The notes under the pieces were generated by a model. That model was not told where the DNA came from. It saw only the letters and a program-made list of their open reading frames with translations, and made no database searches. Shown here piece by piece: positions 13,785-24,909 of a stretch of 36,744 bases of DNA; positions within the stretch are counted from its first letter, which is position 1; every line of letters begins with the position of its first letter. The translations under genes and the position numbers were made by a program. The stretch is from Burkholderiales bacterium (lineage in GTDB: Bacteria; Pseudomonadota; Gammaproteobacteria; Burkholderiales; Burkholderiaceae_C): the NCBI GenBank assembly GCA_947448955.1, contig CANFPU010000021.1, positions 1 to 36,744 on the forward strand, read 5' to 3'.

Positions 13785-16676
13785 TCAGAAGCTTGCCGTG
13801 GCGCTGAACGTGAAGCGGCGACCGATCACGTCGTACACCATCGGGATGGTGTTGCCGAAGTTCGAGGCCCCTGGCGCGATACCGGTGCCGATCAGCGGCG
13901 GCTGCTTGTCAAACGCGTTGTTGATCGTCAGCGACACCTTCAGGTTCTTCATGGCCTGCCAGGAGCCGTTCAGGTCGACATAGTTGACCGCTGGGATCGA
14001 CGAATACTGCGGCAGGTAGGCGCCAACACCGCTAGGTTGAACCGTGGCACCGCCGATGTAGCGCCAGTTGTAGCCGAGCGAGTAGTTGCCAAATGACCAG
14101 GTCGCGCGCTGGCTGAACTTGGTCTTGGAGTACGGTGTTCCCACGTCAACACCGTAGTAGCCAGCTTGCTCCAGGTTGGCCACCGTCGGCAGCGTCTTGA
14201 TGTCGGCTCTCTGCAGCAGCGTCAATTGCAAACCGAGGTCGACACGACCCAGATTGGGCGCGCCGAGTGCCTTGAGCGGCAGTCGATAGGTACCGCCGAT
14301 GTCCACGCCAGAGTAGTTGTAGGCGCCCAGGTTTGACGACTGCGTGCTGACGCCACGGCTGCCGACGCCGTTCAGACCACCATTGAGCGCATCGCGCTGA
14401 ATCGCCTGGCAGAACGCGTTGTAGGCAAAGCCAGGATTCAGCGCCGGATCGAAACAGCCGTTGACGACTTGACCCGAGGTGGCACTCGACACCGCGCCGG
14501 CGATCTTGATCTTCCAGAAGTCCATCGTCAGCGCCAAGCTGTCCGCGAACGAGGGCTCCCAAACCAAGCCGAAGGTGGTGGTGTCAGCCTTCTCAGGCCC
14601 GAGGTTGGGGTTGCCGCCGCTGGTGTTGTTGATCTGGCTGGACGATGGCGCAGCCACTGCACCAACTTGACTCGCGGGCACACCCGTCTGCTGACACAAA
14701 CTGGTCAGGGTGCCCGCCTTGCCAGCGTCAGCGGCGACGATCTTGGCGCCTTGGCAGGGATCCACCGCCAGGGTCGACAAGCCGGTCACGACGGGCGCGT
14801 AAAGCTCATTGACGTTCGGTGCCCGGGTGGCGCGCTGCTGCTCGCCACGGAAACGCAGGCCCTTGACTGGTGACCAGTCCAATCCCGTCTTCCAGCTGCC
14901 ATAGGTTTGGCTGCTCGCCGACGTCGTGAACTCAGTGCCGCGGTAGCCGCCTTCAATGTTCAACGAACGAACCATTGAACGATCCTGCACCAAGGGCAGG
15001 CTGCCCTCCACATAGTACTCATTGAACTTGAGTTCGCCCCTGCGATCAGGGATCGGTGCACCGCTGCCGAGCAGTTCGCCCTGGGTTTGAATCACTGCGT
15101 CAGACTGGTTGGCGCCGATGACCTTGCGGTTCTCGAGACCGACCGCCAGGCTCAGCGGGTTCTTCGCCATCGGGCTCTTGATGACGGCGACCTCGCCGTT
15201 GGCTGACAGGTTCATCACCTGTTGCTTGACCAGTGTTGTGGTGAACGTCGGGATGCTGAGGTAGTTCAGCATCGCCGGGGTAATCGAACCGGCAGCACCA
15301 AAGAGGTTGACCGGCACACAACCACCGGTCGAGACGGTGCAATTGGTCGTGTTGAGCGAGCGCACCGATTGCTGCAGTTTGGTGAACCCGAAACCATTTG
15401 CCGTTGTCGCAATCTGGTTCGACTGCCCAGACTGGTAGTAGCCGTCATAGTTCCAGGACTCCAGCATCGGAATGCTGCCGCGCAAGCCTGCGGTGTACTG
15501 GGTGGTGGTGTTGTCGTAGCTGTAGATCCGAGGGCCTGCCTCGACAAAACGTCTGGCGATGTTGGCCTTGAACTCGGTGGCATTGCCGGCCACGCAATTG
15601 GCAGCGGAAATACCATAAGCCGTACAGAGTTGCTGACGCACTGCGTCCGGGATGTAGGGGTTGCCGATCGGGATGTTGAGCGCGACACCAAAGGTGCCTG
15701 AGGGCGCCAAATTCAGCGTCACGTTGCTGACCGTGTGGAAGACCTCGGCATAGGCTTCGGCGTGATCGTTGATCACGAAGCGGCCCATCGCAGTTGCCTG
15801 GGTACGGGTCAGCGGTGTCTCAAAGTAATTCGGTGGGTTGGTGTTGTAACCGTCCGGCGGGCCTGAGGTGACCGCGCTTCTAAAGACACCGGTGCCGCTG
15901 TCGATGACGCGCGAGCCGTTGATCGGCGAAGGCATGCCCGACCACACGGCGGGCACTGAGGTGCCGGAATAGCCGCCTGGTAGGCCAGTCGAGGAACTGA
16001 TCACTGTGTTCGCGTAATCGCGATCACGCAGATTGAGCGGCATCGTGCGGGTGGTGCCGACGTTCAGCGCCACATTGCCACGTCCGTCGGCCAGGTTCGT
16101 GCCAATCGTGAAGTCGTTCTTGAAGCGCTTGGCGTCACCGCGCGCAGACACGCTGTAGAGCGACGTCGCCTCGATACCGCTGAAATTGCGCTTGGTGACG
16201 AAATTGACGACCCCGGCCACGGCATCTGCGCCATACACCGCTGAGGCGCCGCCGGTGACGATATCGACCCGGTCAAGCAGCGAGACCGGAATGGTGTTGG
16301 TGTCGACCACACCACCCAGCGTGGCAGGAACGATGCGACGGCCATTGATGAGCACCAACGTGCGATTGCTGCCCATGCCACGCAGGTCCACCGATGCGGT
16401 GCCATTGGAGCCGTTGTTGATCCCTGGCCCAATCGCGGGATAGGCGGACGGCAGGCCTCTGAACAACTCCTCAACTGCCACCGGCTGGGTGGTGTCGATG
16501 TCGACACGGCTGACCGAACTGATCGGGCTGCTCGACTCGTTGCCGATGGTCCTGATGCGCGAACCGGTGATCTCGACGCGCTCGGTCGTCTGGGCCTGAG
16601 CGGCCAGGCCAGCCGTCAGCAAGGTGCTGCCCAGTGCCATCAGCACGCCGGCGTTAATTTTCGATCTTTTGAACAT
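13785..16676 (-). CDS. Large TonB-dependent outer-membrane receptor
   Basis: A 963-aa outer-membrane receptor that uses TonB energy to import a ligand. There is a signal peptide at residues 1-28 (cleavage after AQAQ-like AQA), then VEITGSRIRT, the start of a plug domain with VEELFRGLPS, VDLRGMGSNRTLVLINGRRI and the VDIVTGGASAVYGADAVAGVVNF blocks (each a recognised plug motif), then a long 22-strand barrel ending in the aromatic FTFSATASF. The length and the GSRIR-type N-terminus match the large receptors of oligotrophic proteobacteria that import carbohydrates, peptides or other organics, rather than typical siderophore receptors. No Fur-box-like sequence is seen upstream. A TPR/2OG-oxygenase gene lies upstream on the same strand. 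Confidence 0.93.
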   Translation of the reverse strand: MFKRSKINAGVLMALGSTLLTAGLAAQAQTTERVEITGSRIRTIGNESSSPISSVSRVDIDTTQPVAVEELFRGLPSAYPAIGPGINNGSNGTASVDLRGMGSNRTLVLINGRRIVPATLGGVVDTNTIPVSLLDRVDIVTGGASAVYGADAVAGVVNFVTKRNFSGIEATSLYSVSARGDAKRFKNDFTIGTNLADGRGNVALNVGTTRTMPLNLRDRDYANTVISSSTGLPGGYSGTSVPAVWSGMPSPINGSRVIDSGTGVFRSAVTSGPPDGYNTNPPNYFETPLTRTQATAMGRFVINDHAEAYAEVFHTVSNVTLNLAPSGTFGVALNIPIGNPYIPDAVRQQLCTAYGISAANCVAGNATEFKANIARRFVEAGPRIYSYDNTTTQYTAGLRGSIPMLESWNYDGYYQSGQSNQIATTANGFGFTKLQQSVRSLNTTNCTVSTGGCVPVNLFGAAGSITPAMLNYLSIPTFTTTLVKQQVMNLSANGEVAVIKSPMAKNPLSLAVGLENRKVIGANQSDAVIQTQGELLGSGAPIPDRRGELKFNEYYVEGSLPLVQDRSMVRSLNIEGGYRGTEFTTSASSQTYGSWKTGLDWSPVKGLRFRGEQQRATRAPNVNELYAPVVTGLSTLAVDPCQGAKIVAADAGKAGTLTSLCQQTGVPASQVGAVAAPSSSQINNTSGGNPNLGPEKADTTTFGLVWEPSFADSLALTMDFWKIKIAGAVSSATSGQVVNGCFDPALNPGFAYNAFCQAIQRDALNGGLNGVGSRGVSTQSSNLGAYNYSGVDIGGTYRLPLKALGAPNLGRVDLGLQLTLLQRADIKTLPTVANLEQAGYYGVDVGTPYSKTKFSQRATWSFGNYSLGYNWRYIGGATVQPSGVGAYLPQYSSIPAVNYVDLNGSWQAMKNLKVSLTINNAFDKQPPLIGTGIAPGASNFGNTIPMVYDVIGRRFTFSATASF

Positions 16677-17073
16677 TTGAAGTCATCCCTGAATAAGAAT
16701 CGTCATGACACCACCACAACCAAGCAAATTTCGCGCCAGGACATAATAAAGAACCTTCGGTGCCATCAAAATATGACACCCTCGCGACATTTTCCGCTGA
16801 GGGCTGCGCACGCCAAACATCGGGTAATCCCTGATCACGCCTCTCGGTTGCATGCCCTGGGCTTCGCCGTCAGCGTGTCGTCACATTTTTATCGTTTAGA
16901 GACAAAGGCTTGTGGGCTCTTTCAAAATATTTTTGCAGAAGCCACGACCAGATCACCGGGGTTAGCGTCTGGCCTCACCGCGGGGTCAAGTTGCCAATAA
17001 ACAACAATTCAGACCAATGCGGCGTCATCGCCCGGCTTCCAAGCTCAGCAGCGTGGGTCTGGCAGGCTGAGGC
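16677..17073. promoter_or_regulatory. AT-richer intergenic region upstream of the TonB receptor, with a palindrome
   Basis: About 400 bases without a credible gene, lower in GC than the surroundings. It contains the inverted repeat GGTGCCAT-CAAAAT-ATGACACC (16759-16780, 7 of 8 arm positions paired), 83-104 bases before the receptor start and a candidate operator. AT-rich stretches around 16885-16900 and 16925-16940 may hold promoters. No T-tract terminator for the upstream TPR gene is evident on the minus strand. Confidence 0.4.
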
Positions 17074-18921
17074 TCAACCCAGCGGTATCAGATCGAAAGC
17101 GACCGTCAAGCGTGGCTGCACATCGTTGAATGGCACCGTGCAATGCCACATGAACGAGGGGAACAGCACCAGGCGACCCACCCGTGGCTCGACGGCAAGC
17201 TGCGCGCTCAGGTCGCAGTCCGGCACGGCAATGTCTGGCGCACCAAAACTGATCCAACCTGCTGCGGACGCTGCACCATCGGTGCCGATGGCCTCAGGCA
17301 ATGCAACGTAATAGCAGGAGCTGATCCATCCGTGCGGGTGCACGTGAGGGGTGTGGAAACCGCTGCTGCGCAAACGCGAAGACCATGAATCAGTGAAGCG
17401 CCAATGGTTTGAATGGCGACCCAGCAGCGGGTGGGCATCGTCTCGCGTCAGCGAGCCAAGGTAGGCGACATAGCGGTTCACGGCCTCGGCAACCTGACCT
17501 TTGAGCTGCTCCAGCAGCGGATGCGATTGCTCAAAGATGTTGCCCATGGTCTGGCTGCCGTGACGCAAAGTCTGGTCGATCGGCGCCTGCGCATCTGTAT
17601 GCAGTTGGTAGAGCCACTCGGCCAGCGCCCGATTGAAAGTCGGCATATCGTCCCAGCCCGGCGGCGGCGCCAAGTCAAACACTTTGACGTGCCGTCGGTA
17701 GTCGTTCAGCCAGGCTTCCTGGGGATTGCCACCTGCACGCCAAGCCAGACCCAGCACTGCCCAAGCCTGCTGATCCAGCGGCGACAGCCGTACTGCGTGC
17801 TGCGCCACCTGCGCTGCCTGGGCGATCTGGCCGGCCTGCAGCAAACCGCTGGCGTGGCTGAGGTGGGTCGCCGATTGATCAGGCGCTAGCTCGATGGCCC
17901 GGCGGTAAGCGATCCCGGCCTCGTCATGGCGACCCAAGCGGCTCAGCGACTGGCCCAATCCATCGAAATACCCCGCCACTGTCGCGCCGAGCGCCGCCGC
18001 GTGGGTGAAAGCCTCGGCCGCCTCGACGTAGCGCTCGGCGCGCAGCAGCAGCCTGGCTTTGATGCCCGGCGCGACCGCCGAGTGGGGTGCCAAAGTTGCC
18101 GCAGCGTCCAGCTCGGCGCTGAAATCAGCCTCACCCAAGCGCCAACGCAGCCGGGCAATGTCGTACAAAGCCAAGGCATGCAGCGGGTCCAGTGACAGCG
18201 CGCGACGGTAGGCCAGCAGCGCATCCACCGATCGTCCCAGACTTTGAAGACTGTTGCCGCGGTTGTAATGGGCATCTGCCGCGACCAGCCCGCGCTGGAG
18301 CGCCAGATCATGGGCCGCCAATGCCTCGGTCGGGCGGGCCAGGCGCTGCAACAGCACGCCGCGGTTGTGGTGTAGCGCAGCACGGCCGGGCGCGAGCTCG
18401 ATCGCCTGTTCAATCGTCGCCAGCGCGAGTTCGAGTTGGCCTGCCTCCTCCTCCAGCATCGCCCGCAACTGCAGCATCTGGGCGTGCAAAGTCGGCGAGC
18501 CCGGTCCAGCCAGCAGCGCCCGCGTGAGGCTTTGCTCGGCCTCCACCGTTCGGCCGATTTGGCGCAACAGCCTGGCGCCGTTGTAAAGCGACTCGGCATG
18601 GTCAGGCCTGAGCTCAGCAGCCTTTCCGTAGCACCGCTCGGCGTCGACCGGGCGGCCCAAGTCCTCGAGCAATGAAGCCCGTCGAGCCCAGGCATAAAAC
18701 TGCAGCGGATCGGCTTTGACAGCGCGCGCGCAGAACTCTTCGGCCACCGCCAGACGGCCTTGCGATTGCGCCAACTCGCCCAACATCAACAAGGCATCGG
18801 GCTGCTCAGGGTGTCGTTTCAACACCTCGGTGAACGCCATTTGCGCAGCGACAAGCTGGCCGGCTCGTCGGGCCTGCAGGCCTTGCTGAAGCAACAGACG
18901 CAGCGATGGATTCGGACGCAT
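17074..18921 (-). CDS. TPR protein with C-terminal putative 2OG-Fe(II) oxygenase domain
   Basis: A 615-aa protein. Residues 1 to about 420 are consecutive tetratricopeptide repeats (for example the ALLMLGELAQSQGRLAVAEE and AHYNRGNSLQSLGRSVDALL units), a protein-binding scaffold. The last 110 or so residues match the putative 2OG-Fe(II) oxygenase family seen with TPRs (Pfam 2OG-FeII_Oxy_5): TPHVHPHGWISSCYYVALP (His526/528/530), then GRLVLFPSFMWHCTVPF (His593) and Arg604 in RLTVAFDL, plausible Fe and 2-oxoglutarate ligands. There is no signal peptide, so it is cytoplasmic. The ATG at 18921 was chosen because the 46 codons upstream look non-coding. Its substrate is unknown; the adjacent TonB receptor may be functionally linked. 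Confidence 0.85.
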   Translation of the reverse strand: MRPNPSLRLLLQQGLQARRAGQLVAAQMAFTEVLKRHPEQPDALLMLGELAQSQGRLAVAEEFCARAVKADPLQFYAWARRASLLEDLGRPVDAERCYGKAAELRPDHAESLYNGARLLRQIGRTVEAEQSLTRALLAGPGSPTLHAQMLQLRAMLEEEAGQLELALATIEQAIELAPGRAALHHNRGVLLQRLARPTEALAAHDLALQRGLVAADAHYNRGNSLQSLGRSVDALLAYRRALSLDPLHALALYDIARLRWRLGEADFSAELDAAATLAPHSAVAPGIKARLLLRAERYVEAAEAFTHAAALGATVAGYFDGLGQSLSRLGRHDEAGIAYRRAIELAPDQSATHLSHASGLLQAGQIAQAAQVAQHAVRLSPLDQQAWAVLGLAWRAGGNPQEAWLNDYRRHVKVFDLAPPPGWDDMPTFNRALAEWLYQLHTDAQAPIDQTLRHGSQTMGNIFEQSHPLLEQLKGQVAEAVNRYVAYLGSLTRDDAHPLLGRHSNHWRFTDSWSSRLRSSGFHTPHVHPHGWISSCYYVALPEAIGTDGAASAAGWISFGAPDIAVPDCDLSAQLAVEPRVGRLVLFPSFMWHCTVPFNDVQPRLTVAFDLIPLG

Positions 18922-19056
18922 GGTCGAGTGGCAAATTCGTGACCGCGCAGTGTATGGGCGCCGTGAAACGCCGATCGAGCGACCTGCCACCGACCGATCG
19001 GCAGAGCGCCTGACTCCGGTCCAACAGGGCTGCAGACTCCCAGTGCACAGCCACCA

Positions 19057-19088
19057 CAAGAAAAGCCGCTTGACGCTAGACGCCAGCG

Positions 19089-19096
<8 letters not shown>
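19057..19096 (-). terminator. Terminator overlapping the end of uvrB
   Basis: On the minus strand GCCGCTGACGCT (19096-19085) pairs with AGCGTCAAGCGGC (19077-19065) with one bulged base, followed by TTTTCTT. The stem contains the uvrB stop codon. Confidence 0.75.
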
Positions 19097-21212
<2,116 letters not shown>

Positions 21213-21396
21213 CGGAATTTCCCTGGAGTGGTGACGCATTGCCACTAAAATCGGACCTCGAGTTTGAAACTGCCAGGCGGGCCACGGACAACCCGACAGG
21301 GTAGCGCAGACCGGGCGCTGATGCCAGCCCAGGCCTCGATGTCGCCTTGTTTTCAGCCCGTCTCCAAACGCCAACGACTCTGCCAGGACCTGACCC

Positions 21397-22605
21397 ATGA
21401 CGCTATTTACCGCTGTCCAACTTGCGCCGCGCGACCCTATCCTCGGTCTGAACGAGCAATTCGCCGCCGACAAGCATGCCCACAAGGTCAATCTCGGGGT
21501 GGGGGTTTACTTTGATGATGCGGGCAAGCTGCCGCTGCTGGCCTGCGTCAAGGCTGCCGAGCAGCAACTCAACGACGCCGCCAAGCCGCGCGGCTACCTG
21601 CCGATAGACGGCATTGCCGCCTATGACAAGGCGGTACAGCACTTGGTATTCGGTGCCGACAGTCCGGTGCTCAAGGCCGGTCGAGTTGCAACCGTCCAGG
21701 CGCTGGGCGGCACGGGCGGCCTGAAGGTCGGTGCCGATTTCCTCAAGAAGCTCAACCCGGATGCGACGGTGTTGATCAGTGACCCGAGCTGGGAAAACCA
21801 TCGCGCGCTGTTCACCCATGCCGGCTTCACGGTCGGCACTTATGCCTATTACGACGTGCAAAACCGTGGCATTCGTTTCGAAGCGATGCTGGCAGACCTG
21901 ACGGCTGCGGCGCCAGGCACGATCGTCGTGCTGCACGCCTGCTGCCATAACCCGACCGGTTACGACATCTCCGCCGCGCAGTGGGAACAGGTGATCGCGG
22001 TCCTCAAATCACGCGGTCTGGTACCGTTTCTCGACTTGGCTTACCAGGGATTTGGAGACGGCATCCAGCAGGACGGCGCGGTGGTGCAGCAGTTCATCGC
22101 CTCGGGGCTGGACTTTTTCGTCGCGACCTCATTCTCCAAAAGCTTTTCGCTCTACGGCGAACGGGCGGGCGCACCCAATGTGGTCTGTGCCGACGCCGAT
22201 GAAGCCGCCCGGGTGCTGTCACAACTCAAGGTTGGCATCCGCACCAACTACAGCAACCCGCCGACCCATGGCGCGCAAGTGGTCGCTACGGTGCTAGACA
22301 ACCCTGCGCTGCGCGCGCAATGGGAGCAGGAGTTGGCCGAGATGCGCCAACGCATAAAGCAGATGCGCTCGCTGTTGCTCGACAAACTCAACGCCCGGCT
22401 GGCCGCCGATGGCAAGCAGCAGGATTTCAGTTTCATCACCCGCCAGCGCGGCATGTTCAGCTACTCGGGTTTAAGCAAACTGCAAATGGCGCGATTGCGC
22501 GACGAGTTCGGCGTCTACGGCGTCGATTCAGGCCGCATCTGCGTCGCCGCGCTCAACACCCGCAACATTGACCATGTGGTCGATGCCATCGCCCAGGTCA
22601 TCTGA
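21397..22605 (+). CDS. tyrB: Aromatic amino acid / aspartate aminotransferase
   Basis: A 402-aa PLP-dependent class I aminotransferase of the AspC/TyrB group, exchanging amino groups between aromatic amino acids or aspartate and 2-oxoglutarate. It shows the typical start [36 protein letters not shown] (Asn185), [10 protein letters not shown] (Asp213, Tyr216) and the PLP lysine Lys248 in [12 protein letters not shown]. Arg residues at the end of the protein fit the substrate carboxylate-binding site. The length equals that of E. coli TyrB and AspC. TyrB versus AspC specificity cannot be told from the sequence. Only a weak 5-bp GC hairpin follows the stop. Confidence 0.9.
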   Translation: MTLFTAVQLAPRDPILGLNEQFAADKHAHKVNLGVGVYFDDAGKLPLLACVKAAEQQLNDAAKPRGYLPIDGIAAYDKAVQHLVFGADSPVLKAGRVATVQALGGTGGLKVGADFLKKLNPDATVLISDPSWENHRALFTHAGFTVGTYAYYDVQNRGIRFEAMLADLTAAAPGTIVVLHACCHNPTGYDISAAQWEQVIAVLKSRGLVPFLDLAYQGFGDGIQQDGAVVQQFIASGLDFFVATSFSKSFSLYGERAGAPNVVCADADEAARVLSQLKVGIRTNYSNPPTHGAQVVATVLDNPALRAQWEQELAEMRQRIKQMRSLLLDKLNARLAADGKQQDFSFITRQRGMFSYSGLSKLQMARLRDEFGVYGVDSGRICVAALNTRNIDHVVDAIAQVI

Positions 22606-22709
22606 TCAGTCCCGCTGAACGCGGGGCAACGGGTCGAATCCGACGGGCTGGGACACGTTTTTCTGAGTCTCCATCATGAGTCAGTCGCGCAAATCGGCTC
22701 GATTGGGAC

Positions 22710-22730
22710 CATAATTGCTGCACTGCACAA
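22710..22730 (+). promoter_or_regulatory. phaZ promoter region with TGCA dyad operator
   Basis: TTGCTGCACTGCACAA (22715-22730) is the reverse complement, bar one base, of the dyad in the parA promoter (3638-3652). It directly follows a CATAAT hexamer (22710-22715) that could be a -10 box, so it would cover the transcription start, and it lies about 87 bases before the phaZ start codon. PhaR-type PHB regulators bind TGC/GCA-rich dyads at PHB genes; recognition of this one is inferred. Confidence 0.5.
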
Positions 22731-22816
22731 TTTACTGATCCCCTTGACTCAGCGCCGAAACCTGTTGAACAGGCTTCTCGGCTGACGACCTGCCCCAATT
22801 CCGGAGAATCGAGACC

Positions 22817-24184
22817 ATGCTGTACCAGCTGTACGAAACCCAACGCGCGTTGATGGCACCGTTCTCCGAGTTCGCCAGCGCCTCGGCCAAGCTCTACACC
22901 CATCCGCTGTCAGTCTTCTCGCACACGCCGATGGCACAGCGCGTATCGGCCGGTCTGGACCTGATGCACCGGCTGGCCAAGGATTACGAAAAGCCTGAAT
23001 TCGGCATCCGGGGTGTGATGGTCGATGGGGTTGAGGTCGCCGTGCAGGAGCAGGTCGTCCTGAGCAAGTCGTTTTGCCGTTTGCTCCGCTTCAAGCGCTT
23101 CTCCGACAACACGCAGGTGCTGGAAAAGATGAAGCACCAACCCACCGTGCTGGTGGTAGCGCCGCTGTCAGGCCACCACAGCACGCTGCTGCGCGACACC
23201 GTCCAGGTGCTGCTACGCGACCACAAGGTGCTGATCACCGACTGGACCGATGCGCGCACCGTGCCGCTCGAGGCGGGCGCGTTCCACCTCAACGACTATG
23301 TGGCCTATGTGCAGGAGTTCATCCGTTTCGTCGGCCCCGAGGTCAACGTGATCTCGGTCTGCCAACCCACCGTGCCAGTGCTGGCCGCCGTCTCATTACT
23401 TGCGACCCAGGGCGAATTCACGCCGCGCACCTTGACGATGATGGGCGGACCGATCGACGCCCGGCTGTCGCCCACCTCGGTGAACAACTTGGCGACCACC
23501 AAGCGCTTCGAGTGGTTCGAGAACAACGTGATCTACAAGGTGCCGAACAATTTTGCCGGCGCAGGTCGGCGGGTTTATCCGGGCTTTCTGCAGCACTCCG
23601 GTTTCGTGGCAATGAATCCTGATCGCCACCTCAGCTCGCACTACGACTACTTCTTGGACTTGATCCGCGGTGATGACAGCTCGGCCGAATCGCACCGCCA
23701 GTTTTACGACGAGTACAACGCGGTGCTCGACATGCCCGCCGAGTACTACCTCGACACCATCAAGGCGGTGTTCCAAGACTTCGCGCTGGTCAACGGCACC
23801 TGGTACAAGGACGGCATACAGGTGCGGCCACAAGACATCACGACCAGTGCACTGCTGACCATCGAGGGTGAGCTCGACGACATTTCGGGCGCAGGCCAGA
23901 CCCGCGCCGCGCACGCGCTGTGTACCGGCATCCCGAAGGACCGCATGTTCCACTACGACGTTGAAGGTGCCGGCCATTACGGGATCTTCGCCGGGCGGCG
24001 CTGGCGCGACATGGCCTACCCGGTGGTCAGGGACTTCATCGCGCGCCACAACGAGACGGCGCCAGCCAAGCCACACCAGGACGAAGTGGCCAAAGAAGCC
24101 GCACTGCAGGTCGCAGCTGCGCCCTCGATCAGGGCATCGGCCAAGCGCCCCGCCAGACGGTCAAGCAAGACCGCGCAGCGATAA
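22817..24184 (+). CDS. phaZ: Intracellular poly(3-hydroxybutyrate) depolymerase
   Basis: A 455-aa intracellular PHB depolymerase that mobilises stored polyester granules. It has no signal peptide. The catalytic triad is visible: Cys182 in VISVCQPTVP (a Cys instead of Ser nucleophile, typical of the PhaZa1 type), Asp354 or Asp355 in IEGELDDISG, and His387 in GAGHYGIF. These fall within one residue of the C183/D355/H388 triad known for Ralstonia PhaZa1. The MLYQLYETQRALMAPF N-terminus is also typical. The tail past residue 415 is basic and Ala-rich. The ATG has GGAG ten bases upstream. It heads a run of + strand genes, and a TGCA dyad shared with the parA promoter lies upstream. Confidence 0.95.
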   Translation: MLYQLYETQRALMAPFSEFASASAKLYTHPLSVFSHTPMAQRVSAGLDLMHRLAKDYEKPEFGIRGVMVDGVEVAVQEQVVLSKSFCRLLRFKRFSDNTQVLEKMKHQPTVLVVAPLSGHHSTLLRDTVQVLLRDHKVLITDWTDARTVPLEAGAFHLNDYVAYVQEFIRFVGPEVNVISVCQPTVPVLAAVSLLATQGEFTPRTLTMMGGPIDARLSPTSVNNLATTKRFEWFENNVIYKVPNNFAGAGRRVYPGFLQHSGFVAMNPDRHLSSHYDYFLDLIRGDDSSAESHRQFYDEYNAVLDMPAEYYLDTIKAVFQDFALVNGTWYKDGIQVRPQDITTSALLTIEGELDDISGAGQTRAAHALCTGIPKDRMFHYDVEGAGHYGIFAGRRWRDMAYPVVRDFIARHNETAPAKPHQDEVAKEAALQVAAAPSIRASAKRPARRSSKTAQR

Positions 24185-24192
24185 TCAAAGCG

Positions 24193-24909
24193 GTGAATTT
24201 CACCGCTCCATCAACCGCGGCAAGGTCACCGACCCAAGCTGACGCACCAGCGCTCGTCGATCAAATCGACGCCGCGCTGCCCCAGACCCAGTGCACCCGT
24301 TGCGGCTTCCCCGATTGCCGGGCTTATGCTGAAGCGGTGGCTGCCGGTGTAGCCGAGATCAACCGCTGTCCGCCGGGCGGGGCCGAGGGCATCACCAGGC
24401 TGTCCGAACTCACGGGTCTCCCAGCGCTGCCCCTGGACAACAGCCGAGGCCTGGAAGGTCCGCGTCTGCTGGCCGTGATCGACGAGGCTTGGTGTATCGG
24501 CTGCACGCTGTGCATCAAGGCCTGCCCGGTCGACTGCATCATCGGCGCGCCCAAGCGAATGCACACGGTGATCGACGCCCTGTGCACCGGTTGCGAGCTG
24601 TGCCTGCCGGTGTGCCCGGTCGATTGCATCGCCTTGCTCCCTGTGACCGGCGAACGCAGTGGTTGGCAAGCCTGGTCGAAGCCCTTGGCCGACCAAGCCC
24701 GTCAGCGCTATGGCGCCCACCAGCAACGCGCGGCCAGGTTGGACCGCGAACAGGCTGACCGGCAGGTGCTCAAGACCGAGCACCAGCTGGCCGACCTGCC
24801 AGCACACAGCCGCCATACCGACCCGGCGATCCTCAACACCAAGCGCGCCGTGATCGAGGCGGCATTGGCCCGGGCCCGCGAGCGACAGGCTGCGCGCGAC
24901 AAGCCATGA
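24193..24909 (+). CDS. rnfB: RnfB-like multi-cluster ferredoxin, soluble form
   Basis: A 238-aa iron-sulfur protein resembling the RnfB/RsxB subunit. It has the four-Cys domain (CTRCGFPDC and a later Cys in NRCPPGG, about residues 34-60) and two [4Fe-4S] motifs, CIGCTLCIKACPVDC and CTGCELCLPVCPVDC, in the middle. A charged helical tail follows. The N-terminal membrane helix of enterobacterial RnfB is missing, and no other rnf genes lie nearby, so it is a stand-alone electron carrier or a degenerate form. The start is a GTG at 24193 with a weak ribosome site, nine bases after the phaZ stop; no better start exists upstream of the first Cys. It overlaps the next gene by four bases. Confidence 0.85.
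   Translation: MNFTAPSTAARSPTQADAPALVDQIDAALPQTQCTRCGFPDCRAYAEAVAAGVAEINRCPPGGAEGITRLSELTGLPALPLDNSRGLEGPRLLAVIDEAWCIGCTLCIKACPVDCIIGAPKRMHTVIDALCTGCELCLPVCPVDCIALLPVTGERSGWQAWSKPLADQARQRYGAHQQRAARLDREQADRQVLKTEHQLADLPAHSRHTDPAILNTKRAVIEAALARARERQAARDKP

Noticed and set aside
21213..21396. Possible LexA box between uvrB and the aminotransferase gene
   Set aside because: I looked for a CTG-N10-CAG-type dyad and found none that is convincing in this gap.
22611..22626. CCCGC/GCGGG hairpin after the aminotransferase gene
   Set aside because: Only a five-base stem and no adjacent T-tract; too weak to call a terminator.
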